In this document: in pieces, positions 56,301 through 64,000 of the stretch
Layout: each line of letters begins with the position of its first letter
Numbering within the stretch: position 1 is the first letter of the stretch
Origin: Zygaena filipendulae
Lineage: Eukaryota; Arthropoda; Insecta; Lepidoptera; Zygaenidae
Assembly (NCBI GenBank): GCA_907165275.2
Contig: OU015675.1
Location: 5,163,501 to 5,227,500, forward strand
Length of the DNA stretch: 64,000 nucleotides
Reading direction: 5' to 3'
Translations under genes and position numbers: made by a program
The notes under the pieces: generated by a model
The model's input: only the letters and a program-made list of their open reading frames with translations
What the model was told of the DNA's origin: nothing
Database searches by the model: none

Positions 56301-59300
56301 AAAACGGTTGGCATTGCCGTAAAGTTTAAAAACGGTTGGCATTGCCGAGGTAATTTCCGTACACTCCGTGCGCTAGGTTAGGTTAGGTCAGATTTTATGT
56401 TCTCAGAAAATACGTTAACAAATAACGATTTTTACTATTTATACGATGACATACTTGTATACATTATTTGTACTATAGTTGAGTATAGTGAGAAGTGTCC
56501 GTAGCTCTTCGTACCTACTTGTGGTAATTAAGCGCTCGGGGAAATGTTCAGATTAATATTGAAGTAGGTACCTAGTAGGAACGCTTATTGAGATACTCTC
56601 TTGTCTGAAGGAATACTAAAAGAAAGAGGGTATATTCTTTGGATAGAAACGTAATTTATTATTTCGCAGTTGTACCTGGGACAAGAGTAGACGGCGAAGC
56701 GCCTTAGATTAATTCATTTTGTTTCTTTCTTTCTTTCTATCCATACCTGTGTCAAATCTTGGTCTGCTGGGCAGTCGATTTGGTAAGTCCTGGTTTTCCA
56801 CGTGGTCAAAAGTCCTGAATCCCAATGCGAATTCCGCGTAAGGACTTATCTCGAACATTTCTTTAAAATAATAGGTACCATTAAGATTACCTTAATAACT
56901 TGTGAAGAAAAAAGTAATAGATTTGATCTGGTAGGTAATCTCTACTTGCAAAGAATGTAAAAAGGATTGTCCAATATTTTACCGTTTATCCTATCCCGCA
57001 GAGCTTATTCAATCAGAATTTTGCAAAAGAAAATAGCTTTAATATCCAAGCAATAATCGGTATTTATTGAAAGACTAGCTGTCCTCCCTAGGGTTTCACC
57101 CACGTTTTACCCTTTCCACTTCATGGGTTGAATCATCGAAAATCCTGAATTCTTTTTAATTTGAAAGAAATAAAACGGATATCGATTTCTATGACTTTAA
57201 CAAATGCTTACGTTTTTTTGGTAACAATAACTCTGTAAAATGTAACAGCACTTTGTGAAAACTTTATTTATTTTTAATTTAAATTTTTTATTCATCCCTT
57301 ATTGCACAGATAAAAGTAGAAATCGCGAACGTAATGCCTTGCGGCATTCTCTAGCAGTTTACTATTGAAACAAACATTCAACTCCCCTTTTCAATTACTT
57401 TTTGAACGAATCAGTCAGCCAGTTAGCGACACTTCATAATTTCTATATCACATAGTTCATAGTCATTTCAGGTACACTATCTTTGAATAAACATAATATA
57501 TATAATAGAATTTGAATTATACTGAATTGTAGGTTAAATCTTGTTAAGCAAGATAATATACATACTACATATTACATTTAGTTCAGACATAGCAAGGTTT
57601 TTATGTTTCACTTACCGTTTTTACTGGTCTTCCTAGGGTGTACTGGAGACGTGTATATTCTAGGCGTCTGTGCGTACCTCTCCTTATGTTCTGAATGTGA
57701 TCCAACACTTTCATTACGCGATTTCACTTCTTCAGCAATGGAGTGACGATACTGAGTTGAGTAGTTTTGTCTAAATAAAATAGATTTTTTTTAATTTATT
57801 TACTCACAGAAAAGTACATAGATACATAGGTATGTAAATGCAATTAAAAATAAACTATTCAAGACTAATATTACAAAATAACTTGTAGGTATATGAGACG
57901 TAATAAAATGTAATATTAAGTTATAATATAATTTCAATAAAAGATTGAATATGATCATTATGTAGTAATAAAAGGCAAATGCTGAAATTAGTGTGTAAAA
58001 TATTCTGGAGCGAAAGTGTGAATTCTAAGAACTCTTAAATAATTAATTGGAATTTCTTAACGATAGTATAATTACGAAAAAGACATACCTATGTCTTTTG
58101 AACAGAATACAAATGAAGGCAAGAAGACATATGACGAGGAGTATAGAACTGCTGATGATGACCAGCATGTTCAGGTCCAATAGTTCTGTGGGTGGGCCGA
58201 TTTCCTCTAAAAACCAAAACATTCGTATTTAAATGTGAACATTTAGAGTATACTAGTTATTGTTTTGATTGCACAGTCCCCATCTTCTATACTTATATCT
58301 CTCTGTCTACCCAATGGTCAACTGGTAGAGAATGCCGCAAGGTATTAAGTTCGCCATTTGTACATACTGTGCAATAATGGATGGATACAGATTTTATTTA
58401 AATTCGTGTATGCAGGTTTCCTTCCTTCCTTACATGCAGTTCTCCGCTGCGTTTGTCTGTCGGTTCGCGATAAACTCAAAAACTACTGATTTTCATACGG
58501 TTTTCACCAATAGATAAAGTGATTCAAGAGGAAGTTTTTTAAGTAGGTATAGTTCATTCTGGAATTCTTGCGGAAACTCCAAAATTTGCACGGGTGAAGC
58601 CGCGGGGGACAGCTGGTCTTTACATATTTTTAGATTTTCCGTTACCGCAAAGCCTGAGCTATAGTAATCAATTTTACTAGTTGATACATTAGTAAAGAAC
58701 AATAATTATAAGAACCTGGGATCCAAACTCCTAACACCTGAATGAGAGGTGACACATCCTTGATCAACCATGGTTGGTTATAGACGGAAATATAATATAA
58801 TAGTACAATCTTTAAAACATTTTCTTCTTTAAGTACCTACAGTAAGTTGTAGTCAGATCAACTGGGGGAAAAACGATGTGATTACAAACGCTTTTAATTG
58901 AACTCACTGAACCAGTTTGATGAGTTGTCCCCTCTAATTTATAAAAAAAAAAAATCAAGACTTCGTCAACTTGCTTCATTATCGATAGACGACGCAATTT
59001 CAATCGCAGTCTATCATATAATTGATCTGTCAAAACATTGTTTAAACTTTGCAAAGTTTCAAAGATCACTTGAGTGAGTTCGCTGATATTGTCAGGTTTG
59101 TTATAATTAAAGTTATGATGGGCCAATATTACGAGAGATTTCGTTCGCAGCTGCGAGCGTTGGGATTCCGAGGGAGACGATCGTTAAATTAATTTCGTAA
59201 AGACAGAAAGTTTATGTAGCCAACACGTTACGGAGTTTGTTAATTTGGTTTGTAACTTGGCGCAATCAAAAACATTATAATAACAAATAATGAATGAGAA

Positions 59301-62300
59301 TGGGTCTATTTTGGATATAAATTATTCATTACTAGCTGTCCCCCGCGGTTTCATCCGCGGTAATTGCGAAGTTCCCGCGGGAATTCCAGGATAAACTATA
59401 CGTATTTATTTAATTATTTTTTATAAACCAGTCATTCTCAAAGTGGGCGATAACGCCCCTGTGGGCATTGGAGACCTACAGGAGGGCGTTAAGGGGCCCA
59501 GATAAAAATGGGGGCCATTGACATGGTTTAGGGGGCGATCGTTGATTTGTGATTTCATTTCGGTACTTCATATTTTAAAATTCACTAAAATTAAAACTTA
59601 CCTATTACTCAATATCGAATAATTAGTTTATATTTATTAGGGGAGAACAGGGTATTGGTGAATAACTAAATTAATTAAGGTAATGAAATTGTGTTTTTTT
59701 TAAGTTTTAGGAGTGTTGGGGGCGCTGAGAAATAAGTTATTTTCAAAGGGGGCGGTAAAACAAATTAGTTTGAGAATCTCTGGTATAAACCTTCCTCTTG
59801 AATCACTCTATTTATTAAAAAACCGCATAACAATTCTTTGCGTAGTTTTAAAGAACTAAGCTTACATAGGTAGGGACAGACAGACACCTGCTGGAAGCGA
59901 CTTTGTTTCATACTATAATATGTAGTGAATAAGTGTTTCCCGCAGTTTCACAAGAATTTCGGGATAAAAAGTACCTCGTGTGCTTCTTTGTGCCCCTGAC
60001 AGTGTTTATGGAAAGTTTCATGATGATCGGTTTAGTAGTTAAGCGTAAAAGCTCACATTCGCATTTGTAATATTAGCAAGGATTATTATAATCAGTGATT
60101 ATTGTATCTCACCTCCGTCCAAAGTCTTTGTGGCGTAAGTATAAACAGTAGTAGCTGCGCCAGCATCGTTTGTCGCAGTCACTCTTAACTGATACCAATT
60201 AGCTGGAGAAAGAGATCCGACTGCGTAAGAGCTCGGTACCGAACGAAGAGGCGGGGCTTGATAGTGGCCTTCCACATAGCTCCAGCCAAGACCCATATCC
60301 ATAGGCTAAAGCAAACGTACAATAGTTTTCAGTCACTTGAAACCATTTTGAAAGCAAAGAATACAGACTATAATTAGGTAAAGAAGCGATACTCTCCGCC
60401 TCTCACCAATTTCATGCCTCCTCATGCCTCGCGAAAGTTTGGTGGTGGTTTCAGTGAAAAACTGTCCCATGGAAAGAGGCCACGAGTTTTGCAATTGTTT
60501 CCAAAAATGTAAATGATGACTGTTGGTCTTATTTGTGAAGTAAAAGCCGCCAGTAATGAAAATGTGTGCGCATTGAGAAGTTAAGTGCCTACCGCTCTGT
60601 TCTCAGCCCTTATCCAAACATTGGAACCGAGTGGTCTATAGTCGACATCCCATTTGCTGACGTCACAGCCTCCATCATCCCATCCGCTGAGCTGAATATA
60701 GATATGCGTCGCGTTGCTCCAGAGCCAATCCGTTGACGGTGGTGGTACGGGGGCTGAGACGTGGAGAAAACACGTTAATATTTATATTCCCACATACAGA
60801 CTTTTATTCAGAACTTATGTGATGGTAGATGAGGAAAATGAACAGAAAGAATATTCAGAATGACATATTTAAAGTTCTAGAAAATTGATGAAAATTACTG
60901 AATAAATTTCCTTATTTTTTTAAAACAATGTTGGCTATTAAAGTGGATACGACTGTCGACTATACAATACATAGGTTCAGATTGCAGTCATTGACACACG
61001 AAAATAATCCTTCTTTGTAGATCAAACAATAGAACTTTTGCTGTGTAAGTAAATTTTACTAAGTGTGAATTGTTATAATTTTATAGGTACAATATATTCA
61101 CCTCCGCCCAAAGTGGTGACGTCAATTTGTGCCGGAATAGAAGTACCAACGCTATCAGTGGCAGTCACTCTAATAGAATATTTGGTCCCACATTTTAATC
61201 CGCCTAAAGTGTGCTGTTGAACGCCCGGCAGTCTTGTTTCTCGAGCCATCGGCCAAGCTTCCTGCCACGGGCCGTCTCCTTCGCGCCAAGTTAAATTGTA
61301 ACCTTGAGAAACAATAAAATAATATCTGCAACTTATGTAGATTATCATAGTTTTCTTTCCTTAACTTTGTGCCATTTAAGCATAGTGCATAATGCCAAAT
61401 ATTACCATTCAAATGTATGTATGTATGTACCTATGTAGAATATTTAATGAGAAGAAAGATTAGATTTTTATCAAATTTCTTAATCCATTTCTCCTCTCTT
61501 ATTAGAAGTTAGTTGTCTGTTATTAGAAGTCTACCACATGCAGCGCACTGCTATTCTAGAAATTTGTTATTACTTACTGATAGCATAAGTCAAAGTATCA
61601 TTGCTGTGTATCCGTATCTCATCCCATTCCACCACAACTGACTCTTTGTACGGAGTAGCTCGTAGTGCAGGAGGATCAGGTAAAGGCAAAACTTTGACGT
61701 AATACACCACAGAGTCGGATCCATAGAGATTCTTAGCGAGGCATGTGTAATTACCGCTAAGCGACTGGTCTATACCTAGAATTAGAATTTCATTGTACCT
61801 ACTACAAGTACGAAAGTGTAAATGAAAAACAAAATAGATTACATTTAGATTTGCCAGTCTTAAATTAATACGATATGTCTATAGTTTGGATAACCAATAC
61901 TTTAAATACCTAGTAAAAATCTTCCATGAGTACAAAATTACCCCTGAAATAATCTAAATATCAGTGGGGTATTTTCTGAAAAAATTGAATACATTTAACA
62001 ATACTATTGAAAGAAGAACCTTTCTTCACAAAATCGGTTAAAAATAAAACAAATAAAACGTGCGTTGTTATTTAACTACTCACTTTTAATGGATAAGCTA
62101 TCATCTCTATTCCTTGTGAACCTAGGATGATGAGTGATGATATTCTGGTTGTGGTACCACACAGTCCTGGGAGATGGCGAACCTACGCTTTTGCATTCTA
62201 GGTGTAGAGAATTCCTCACTGCCACTGCAACCTCACCTCCCAATGAAGCTACGCCAGCCACAACTGTTACAAATTATACAAAATATTATAAAGGTATTAT

Positions 62301-64000
62301 TACTGCAGCGGCCGGCAAAAGTGGCTTTGATAGACCAACGTGTAAAGTAAGTTAAGTTCTTCATGCCTCACTGTGGTCAAGGCTTGTACTTATAGTACTT
62401 TCCTCAAATACCATATTACGCTCGGTAATTTGTGCAAATCATATATGTGTGAACAAAATAATAGGTACTTGAAGAACTTCTAACTGAATAAATAGTTTCG
62501 AAATAAAGTTTTGTAAGTATGTTACGTAGTCTTTCTTTCTTCTTTTATTTGGCTTTCGCGTATAATGCATTTACAAGTTTCAAGTAAAATAAGTTAGTTA
62601 AATGCGCAAATTAGCTTTTAGCATCGTTGTATGGTTTGAAATTGTAGGCCATGGTACTGAATAGACTACAAAAACTTTCTCGGAGCTCTTGAGGATATAA
62701 AAAAGGATAAAAACCGTCACTGTGAAAATTATTGTCCAATACAGCACCATAAAACACAACAAAATCCTTTTTTAAAAATTTTTTATTGACACGAATATAA
62801 ATGACCGAACCGCCATCTTTGGTTTCCGCCAAAAAACTTGTTACGTAGTCTTACATTATTAAATGTTTGGATGAAAAAAACTTGCAATTTATTCATACCT
62901 CTTTGCAAAGGAGTATTAGTGACTTTTTTACTTTCTGGTCCCTCACCGACAGCTGTGCTTGCTGTCACCCAAACGTCATATTGACGACCTTCATGGAGTC
63001 CTTTGAGTTCCATAGTATGCGTGGTATCATATGCTTCATTTGTTATGCTTGCTTCTACTCTGAATATTTGTGGTCCATCATTGCTGTATACAATATGATA
63101 AGGATTTGAGCAAGCAATATAATATCTGCATTGAATATATCTGTCATTTTTTTATTTAAAAAATCTAATACGATTGTTTTGAACGAAATATAAAACATTA
63201 CCTAGCAGTTGGTTTGCAATACACTGAATAGTGCAACAGTCTTCCGTTCGGTTGAAGTGGTGTTTTCCAACTCACCAGCAACGTTGTCGACGATTGAGAA
63301 AGCAATTTTATTTCACTCGGAGCATCAGGCACTAATAAAACATAAGGGTTTAAATATATTATTTATTTATATTATTTTACTAATACGTTAAATATTTTAA
63401 AAGATTTCATAAGGTTCTCTGTGTTCATCAGATTGCATTCTATTTTATAATGATCGTGTGCTGATATAATATTTAAATATTATTTACTTTTCTATTAATT
63501 TAATAAAAGCAAATAATAAAATAAACTGCACCAAAGTTAATTACTGCCTACCTACGTTAACAGCATTGCGGAGTAAAAACAGATACTACACGGTGAAATT
63601 TTCCTAGTGAAATTTACTATGGACGCATTTAAGAGCACTATTTAGAATTTCACTCTGGAAATTACAAGCATTGCCATAGTAAAATTCTTAATAGTGACTA
63701 AAGACGGGCCCTAAAATGCGTCCATACTAAATTTGTACAGGAAAATTTCATCGTGTACGGATACTGAATAGTATTCTAGCTGAATACAAGCAAAACTTAG
63801 ATTAGTTTTAGAATTAAATTTTAAAGAAAAAAAAAAAGGGAATATATCAAGAGCATCCCCGTCTTCGAGACGAGATAACACTGTATTGAGCTTTGAAACT
63901 TCGTAGCAAGTTAAACATAGTAAAACTTACCGTCTTGTAGCGTTGCGCAAACAATAGGGTAGGAGAAAGGTCCGATCCCGAAGTTCGAGAAGCCTGCGAC
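50251..64000 (-). CDS. Dscam-like: Dscam-like cell adhesion receptor, partial gene (11 exons)
   Basis: An Ig/FN3 receptor of the Dscam family, expected in the plasma membrane of neurons and, for insect Dscams, possibly haemocytes, where homophilic binding serves self-recognition. Joining eleven exons over ten GT-AG introns gives 556 codons with matching phases. The fragment reads: FN3 end (1-23), FN3-4 (24-129), Ig10 (about 130-215, cysteines in LECKS and NYTCLAK), FN3-5 (about 216-322), FN3-6 (323-440), one membrane segment (about 453-475, then KRHR) and a tail rich in serine (SESDDSDSTSK). FN3-4, Ig10, FN3-5, FN3-6, TM is the order specific to Dscam. Start, Ig1-9 and the first FN3 domains lie beyond 64000; the stop was not found. 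Which insect paralogue (Dscam1-4) cannot be told. Only one transmembrane exon was seen. Confidence 0.92.
50492..50915 (-). mobile_element. Helitron-like element split by a MITE
   Basis: Tail CTAGCTGTCCCCCGCGGTTT, CCCGCGGGAATTCCGGGATA, GGAGTCCATCGCGGACAAAC, then the head CACGTGATTCATATA is cut by the MITE at 50668 and resumes as TTAGA. It lies in the large Dscam intron, 164 bp before exon K on the minus strand. Confidence 0.8.
50668..50906. mobile_element. TGGAC...GTCCA MITE, copy 2 (in Helitron head)
   Basis: Inverted ends TGGACACATACATAAGCAAT and ATTGCTTATCTGCGTCCA continue inward as GTGTTAACCCACA. TATA is on both sides (50664-50667, 50907-50910). It is 239 bp, shorter than the copy at 8756, and keeps TATAGCGCCATTTTGTG. 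Confidence 0.8.
50920..51193 (-). mobile_element. Helitron-like element, adjacent tandem copy
   Basis: CTAGCTGTCCTCCGCGATTT, two GGAGTT(C/A)CCGCGGGAATTCC modules, TTTCGGAGTCCATCGCGGAC and CACGTGATTTATATATATTA with GA at the end. It starts 4 bp after the previous copy in the same orientation and has the doubled-module structure of 36251-36510. Confidence 0.8.
51402..51600 (+). mobile_element. ACAGGGTGTAAGGTT family, copy 4
   Basis: ACCGGGTGTAAGGTTAATCG, GTTCAGTTATTGATTTTCGT and GCTGACGCGCTGATGGACGG follow the order of the copy at 38243. Confidence 0.55.
51655..51869. mobile_element. Foldback MITE, subfamily B, end-truncated copy
   Basis: Starts inside the left arm (TTTTAATATTACTTAATTTT), carries both AACTGCCGCAATCAGAGATG and GCGTCTCTGAGTGCGGCAGT, and ends ACTCTGGGTGCGGC. 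About 20 bp of the left end is missing. Confidence 0.8.
52184..52420 (-). mobile_element. 237-bp foldback MITE, copy in opposite polarity
   Basis: CGGCCGCACTCAGAGTCGAC ... GTCGACTCTGAGTGCGGCGG, 237 bp, TAA on both sides (52181-52183, 52421-52423). The centre reads CAGAGACGTTCAGTAAAT on the left and AAACTTGTCTGATTGC on the right, the reverse of the copies at 8089, 16422 and 49725. Confidence 0.9.
52430..54490. other. Dscam intron, no further gene seen
   Basis: A CpG-richer spot at 52808-52925 is the only compositional island; frames through it on both strands are short and lack domains. The rest is AT-rich intron. Confidence 0.5.
54503..54612 (-). mobile_element. Helitron-like element, partial
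   Basis: CTAGCTATTCCATGCGGTTT, GTTCCCGCGAGAATTCAGCG and ACTCTATGTCCTTTTCTGTA. Confidence 0.65.
54955..55062 (-). mobile_element. Repeat end and possible SINE
   Basis: The minus strand has GGTTCAATTCCCATGG, a B-box-like sequence at about 54988-55003, next to a TTGACCGACTTCTAAAAGGG repeat end. A matching A-box is not clear, so a SINE is only possible. Confidence 0.4.
55068..55297 (+). mobile_element. Helitron-like element, ATATATAAATCACGTG head, full
   Basis: Starts TCTAATATATATAAATCACG, carries TGTTTGTCCGCGATGGACTC and two CGCGGGAACT modules, and ends GATGAAATCGCGGGGGACAG with CTAG then T. The frame at 55146-55388 is this repeat. Confidence 0.8.
55300..56260. other. Dscam intron, nothing distinct
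   Basis: AT-rich sequence, no repeat family of the window, no frame with a recognisable domain. Confidence 0.5.
56263..56346. repeat. 28-bp tandem repeat, three units
   Basis: Three units of GTAAAGTTTAAAAACGGTTG + GCATTGCC (56263-56290, 56291-56318, 56319-56346); only the first differs (GTAACG). Intronic in the Dscam-like gene. Confidence 0.92.
56350..57600. other. Dscam intron with a Helitron tail fragment
   Basis: GACTAGCTGTCCTCCCTAGG and GTTTCACCCACG at 57075-57110 are a lone Helitron-like tail (minus). A (TTTC)n tract lies at about 56719-56738. Nothing else was recognised. Confidence 0.5.
57616..57770 (-). CDS. Dscam-like: Dscam-like exon J (cytoplasmic tail)
   Basis: The acceptor TTTTATTTAG; the donor AAC G|GTAAGT. 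It encodes QNYSTQYRHSIAEEVKSRNE, SVGSHSEHKERYAQTPRIYT and SPVHPRKTSKN, a basic and serine-rich stretch without a catalytic domain. Four tyrosines, in QNYS, TQYR, ERYA and RIYT, may be phosphorylated. 155 bases, phase 2 in and phase 1 out. Confidence 0.88.
58089..58206 (-). CDS. Dscam-like: Dscam-like exon I (transmembrane)
   Basis: The acceptor GGTTTTTAG; the donor AG|GTATGT. After EIGPPTELLDLN comes MLVIISSSILLVICLLAFIC and IL, one hydrophobic segment of about 23 residues, then FKRH as the cytoplasmic stop-transfer. 118 bases, phase 1 in and phase 2 out. No second transmembrane exon was seen in the 1.9-kb intron before it. Confidence 0.92.
58316..58385 (+). mobile_element. LINE 3' end, worn copy
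   Basis: TGGTCAACTGGTAGAGAATG, GTATTAAGTTCGCCATTTGT and GTGCAATAATGG align with the blocks at 27515 and 35583, without the A-rich tail. Antisense within a Dscam intron. Confidence 0.55.
58420..58615 (+). mobile_element. Helitron-like element, partial
   Basis: GTTTGTCTGTCGGTTCGCGA, ATACGGTTTTCACCAATAGA, TGGAATTCTTGCGGAAACTC and GGGTGAAGCCGCGGGGGACA with CTGG at the end. Confidence 0.7.
59332..59925 (-). mobile_element. Helitron-like element split by a hAT-like MITE
   Basis: CTAGCTGTCCCCCGCGGTTT, a perfect GCGGTTTCATCCGCGG hairpin zone and AGTTCCCGCGGGAATTCCAG, then the insertion, then AAACCTTCCTCTTGAATCAC, GACAGACAGACACCTGCTGG. The body equals that at 24482-24690. Confidence 0.8.
59429..59782. 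mobile_element. hAT-like non-autonomous element in a Dscam intron
   Basis: CAGTCATTCTCAAAGTGGGC and TTAGTTTGAGAATCTCTG are inverted ends of the CAG-x-x-x-TTCTCAAA type known from hAT elements. TTATAAAC (59421-59428) and GTATAAAC (59783-59790) form an 8-bp duplication with one change. 354 bp, G-rich runs inside, non-coding. Confidence 0.85.
59938..60082 (-). mobile_element. Helitron-like element next to a splice donor
   Basis: CCCGCAGTTTCACAAGAATT, CGGGATAAAAAGTACCTCGT, GGAAAGTTTCATGATGATCG and GCATTTGTAATATTAGCAAG with GA as the head end. The head lies 30 bp from the Dscam exon H donor. Confidence 0.75.
60113..60305 (-). CDS. Dscam-like: Dscam-like exon H (FN3-6, second half)
   Basis: The acceptor TTGCTTTAG; the donor GGA G|GTGAGA. 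It encodes PMDMGLGWSYVEGHYQ and LSPANWYQLRVTATNDAGAA, close to the L-x-P-A-x-W-Y-x-L-x-V-x-A-x-N-x-A-G pattern of Dscam FN3-6. 193 bases, phase 0 in and phase 1 out. A Helitron head lies only 30 bp past the donor. Confidence 0.93.
60385..60480 (+). repeat. Interspersed repeat shared with 22.9-23.1 kb
   Basis: AAGAAGCGATACTCTCCGCC and TTTCATGCCTCCTCATGCCT match the minus strand of 22985-23060. It lies in the 287-bp intron between exons G and H. The class is unknown. Confidence 0.55.
60593..60753 (-). CDS. Dscam-like: Dscam-like exon G (FN3-6, first half)
   Basis: The acceptor CGTCTCAG; the donor GCG|GTAGGC. It encodes PVPPPSTDWLWSNATHIYIQ and LSGWDDGGCDVSKWDVDYRP. The G-W-D/N-D-G-G-C and Y-R-P blocks are characteristic of the last FN3 of Dscam proteins. 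161 bases, phase 1 in and phase 0 out. Confidence 0.93.
61102..61302 (-). CDS. Dscam-like: Dscam-like exon F (FN3-5, second half)
   Basis: The acceptor TTTCTCAAG; the donor GGA G|GTGAAT. It encodes YNLTWREGDGPWQEAW and LGGLKCGTKYSIRVTATDSV, the L-x-x-G-x-x-Y-x-I-x-V-x-A signature. 201 bases, phase 1 to phase 1. Open frames of this region extend past both splice sites by chance. Confidence 0.92.
61303..61577 (-). other. Dscam introns of 118-635 bp (60306-63930)
   Basis: The introns between exons A and H (63332-63930, 63084-63201, 62264-62898, 61776-62083, 61303-61577, 60754-61101, 60306-60592) are short and AT-rich. Apart from the repeat at 60385 and (GTAT)n-like sequence at 61414-61430, I see no feature inside them. 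Confidence 0.7.
61578..61775 (-). CDS. Dscam-like: Dscam-like exon E (Ig10 end and FN3-5 start)
   Basis: The acceptor AATTCTAG; the donor ATC A|GTAAGT. The first part, SGNYTCLAKNLYGSD, has the F-strand cysteine and completes Ig10. After LPLPDPPALRATPYKESVVV the tryptophan in EWDEI opens FN3-5. NYT and NDT are possible N-glycosylation sites. 198 bases, phase 1 to phase 1. Confidence 0.92.
62084..62263 (-). CDS. Dscam-like: Dscam-like exon D (Ig10, first half)
   Basis: The acceptor TTTGTAACAG; the donor AAA A|GTGAGT. It encodes the B-strand cysteine (NSLHLECKSVGSPSP) and the tryptophan of an Ig domain (TVWYHNQNI), ending DDSLSIK. 180 bases, phase 1 to phase 1. The Ig domain is split between exons D and E. 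Confidence 0.92.
62899..63083 (-). CDS. Dscam-like: Dscam-like exon C (FN3-4, second half)
   Basis: The acceptor GTATACAG is followed by C AAT GAT; the donor is AGA G|GTATGA. It encodes ELKGLHEGRQYDVWVTASTA and VGEGPES, the L-x-x-G-x-x-Y-x-V motif of FN3. 185 bases, phase 2 in and phase 1 out. Confidence 0.92.
63202..63331 (-). CDS. Dscam-like: Dscam-like exon B (FN3-4, first half)
   Basis: The acceptor TTTTATTAG is followed by TG CCT GAT; the donor is AG|GTAATG. It encodes PDAPSEIKLLSQSSTTLLVS and WKTPLQPNG, the P-x-x-P start and the tryptophan of strand B of an FN3 domain. 130 bases, phase 1 in and phase 2 out. The following intron is 118 bp. Confidence 0.9.
63931..64000 (-). CDS. Dscam-like: Dscam-like exon A (end of an FN3 domain), cut by window edge
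   Basis: Seventy bases are visible, encoding VAGFSNFGIGPFSYPIVCAT and LQD plus one base. N-x-G-x-GPxS is the typical F-G region of a fibronectin III domain. The donor is G|GTAAGT and exit is phase 1. The exon starts beyond the window. Confidence 0.88.

Noticed and set aside
60099..61412. Overlapping minus-strand frames at 61073-61348 and 61170-61412 as separate genes
   Set aside because: The first is exon F read through its splice sites; the second is a shadow frame over the same exon.
1..64000. A bacterial or phage defence system, toxin gene or operon
   Set aside because: No prokaryotic gene structure anywhere; introns, Helitrons, SINEs and LINEs show an insect nuclear genome.

Overview
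The window looks like nuclear DNA from a moth or butterfly (Lepidoptera). It is AT-rich, has short GT-AG introns, is full of TAGGTACCTA-type simple sequence, and carries dozens of copies of a short Helitron-like repeat with the head TCCTTACTAATATTATAAA, a CCGCGG hairpin and a CTAG end. There is no bacterial or phage gene organisation: no operons and no ribosome-binding-site spacing. Almost all open reading frames here are short and fall in repeats.

One gene can be read with confidence. From about 50.2 kb to the right edge, the minus strand carries eleven exons of a Down-syndrome-cell-adhesion-molecule-like (Dscam family) receptor. In order they encode the end of one fibronectin III domain, FN3-4, Ig10, FN3-5, FN3-6, one transmembrane segment and part of a serine-rich cytoplasmic tail. 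All splice phases agree across ten GT-AG introns, giving 556 continuous codons. The variable N-terminal Ig part lies beyond position 64000. The rest of the tail lies at lower coordinates, behind position 50251, and I could not find it; it may be outside the window or in very small exons.

The other 50 kb (1-50250) is non-coding sequence, either a further Dscam intron or intergenic DNA, built largely from transposable-element debris. The main families are: about 40 Helitron-like fragments in both orientations; a 237-bp near-perfect foldback MITE with seven copies (8.1, 16.4, 25.4, 48.6, 49.7, 51.7 and 52.2 kb); a 280-bp MITE with TGACGTCA sites (5.4, 9.6, 37.0 kb); a TGGAC...GTCCA MITE (8.8 and 50.7 kb), both copies lodged in Helitron heads; elements with ACAGGGTGT ends; tRNA-derived SINEs; LINE 3' ends and one minus-strand LINE reverse-transcriptase fragment; tandem repeats and long hairpins. 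Several insertions are nested and keep target-site duplications, so their relative order can be read. The clearest is at 32.16-32.49 kb, where a Harbinger-like MITE sits in a hAT-like MITE that sits in a LINE.

Points most worth a second look are the 237-bp foldback family (including oppositely oriented copies on both sides of the last visible Dscam exon), the three-layer nest at 32 kb, the 31-bp-stem hairpin at 6980-7048, the 470-bp foldback at 27 kb and the CACGTG-bearing tandem repeat at 45.3-45.7 kb.
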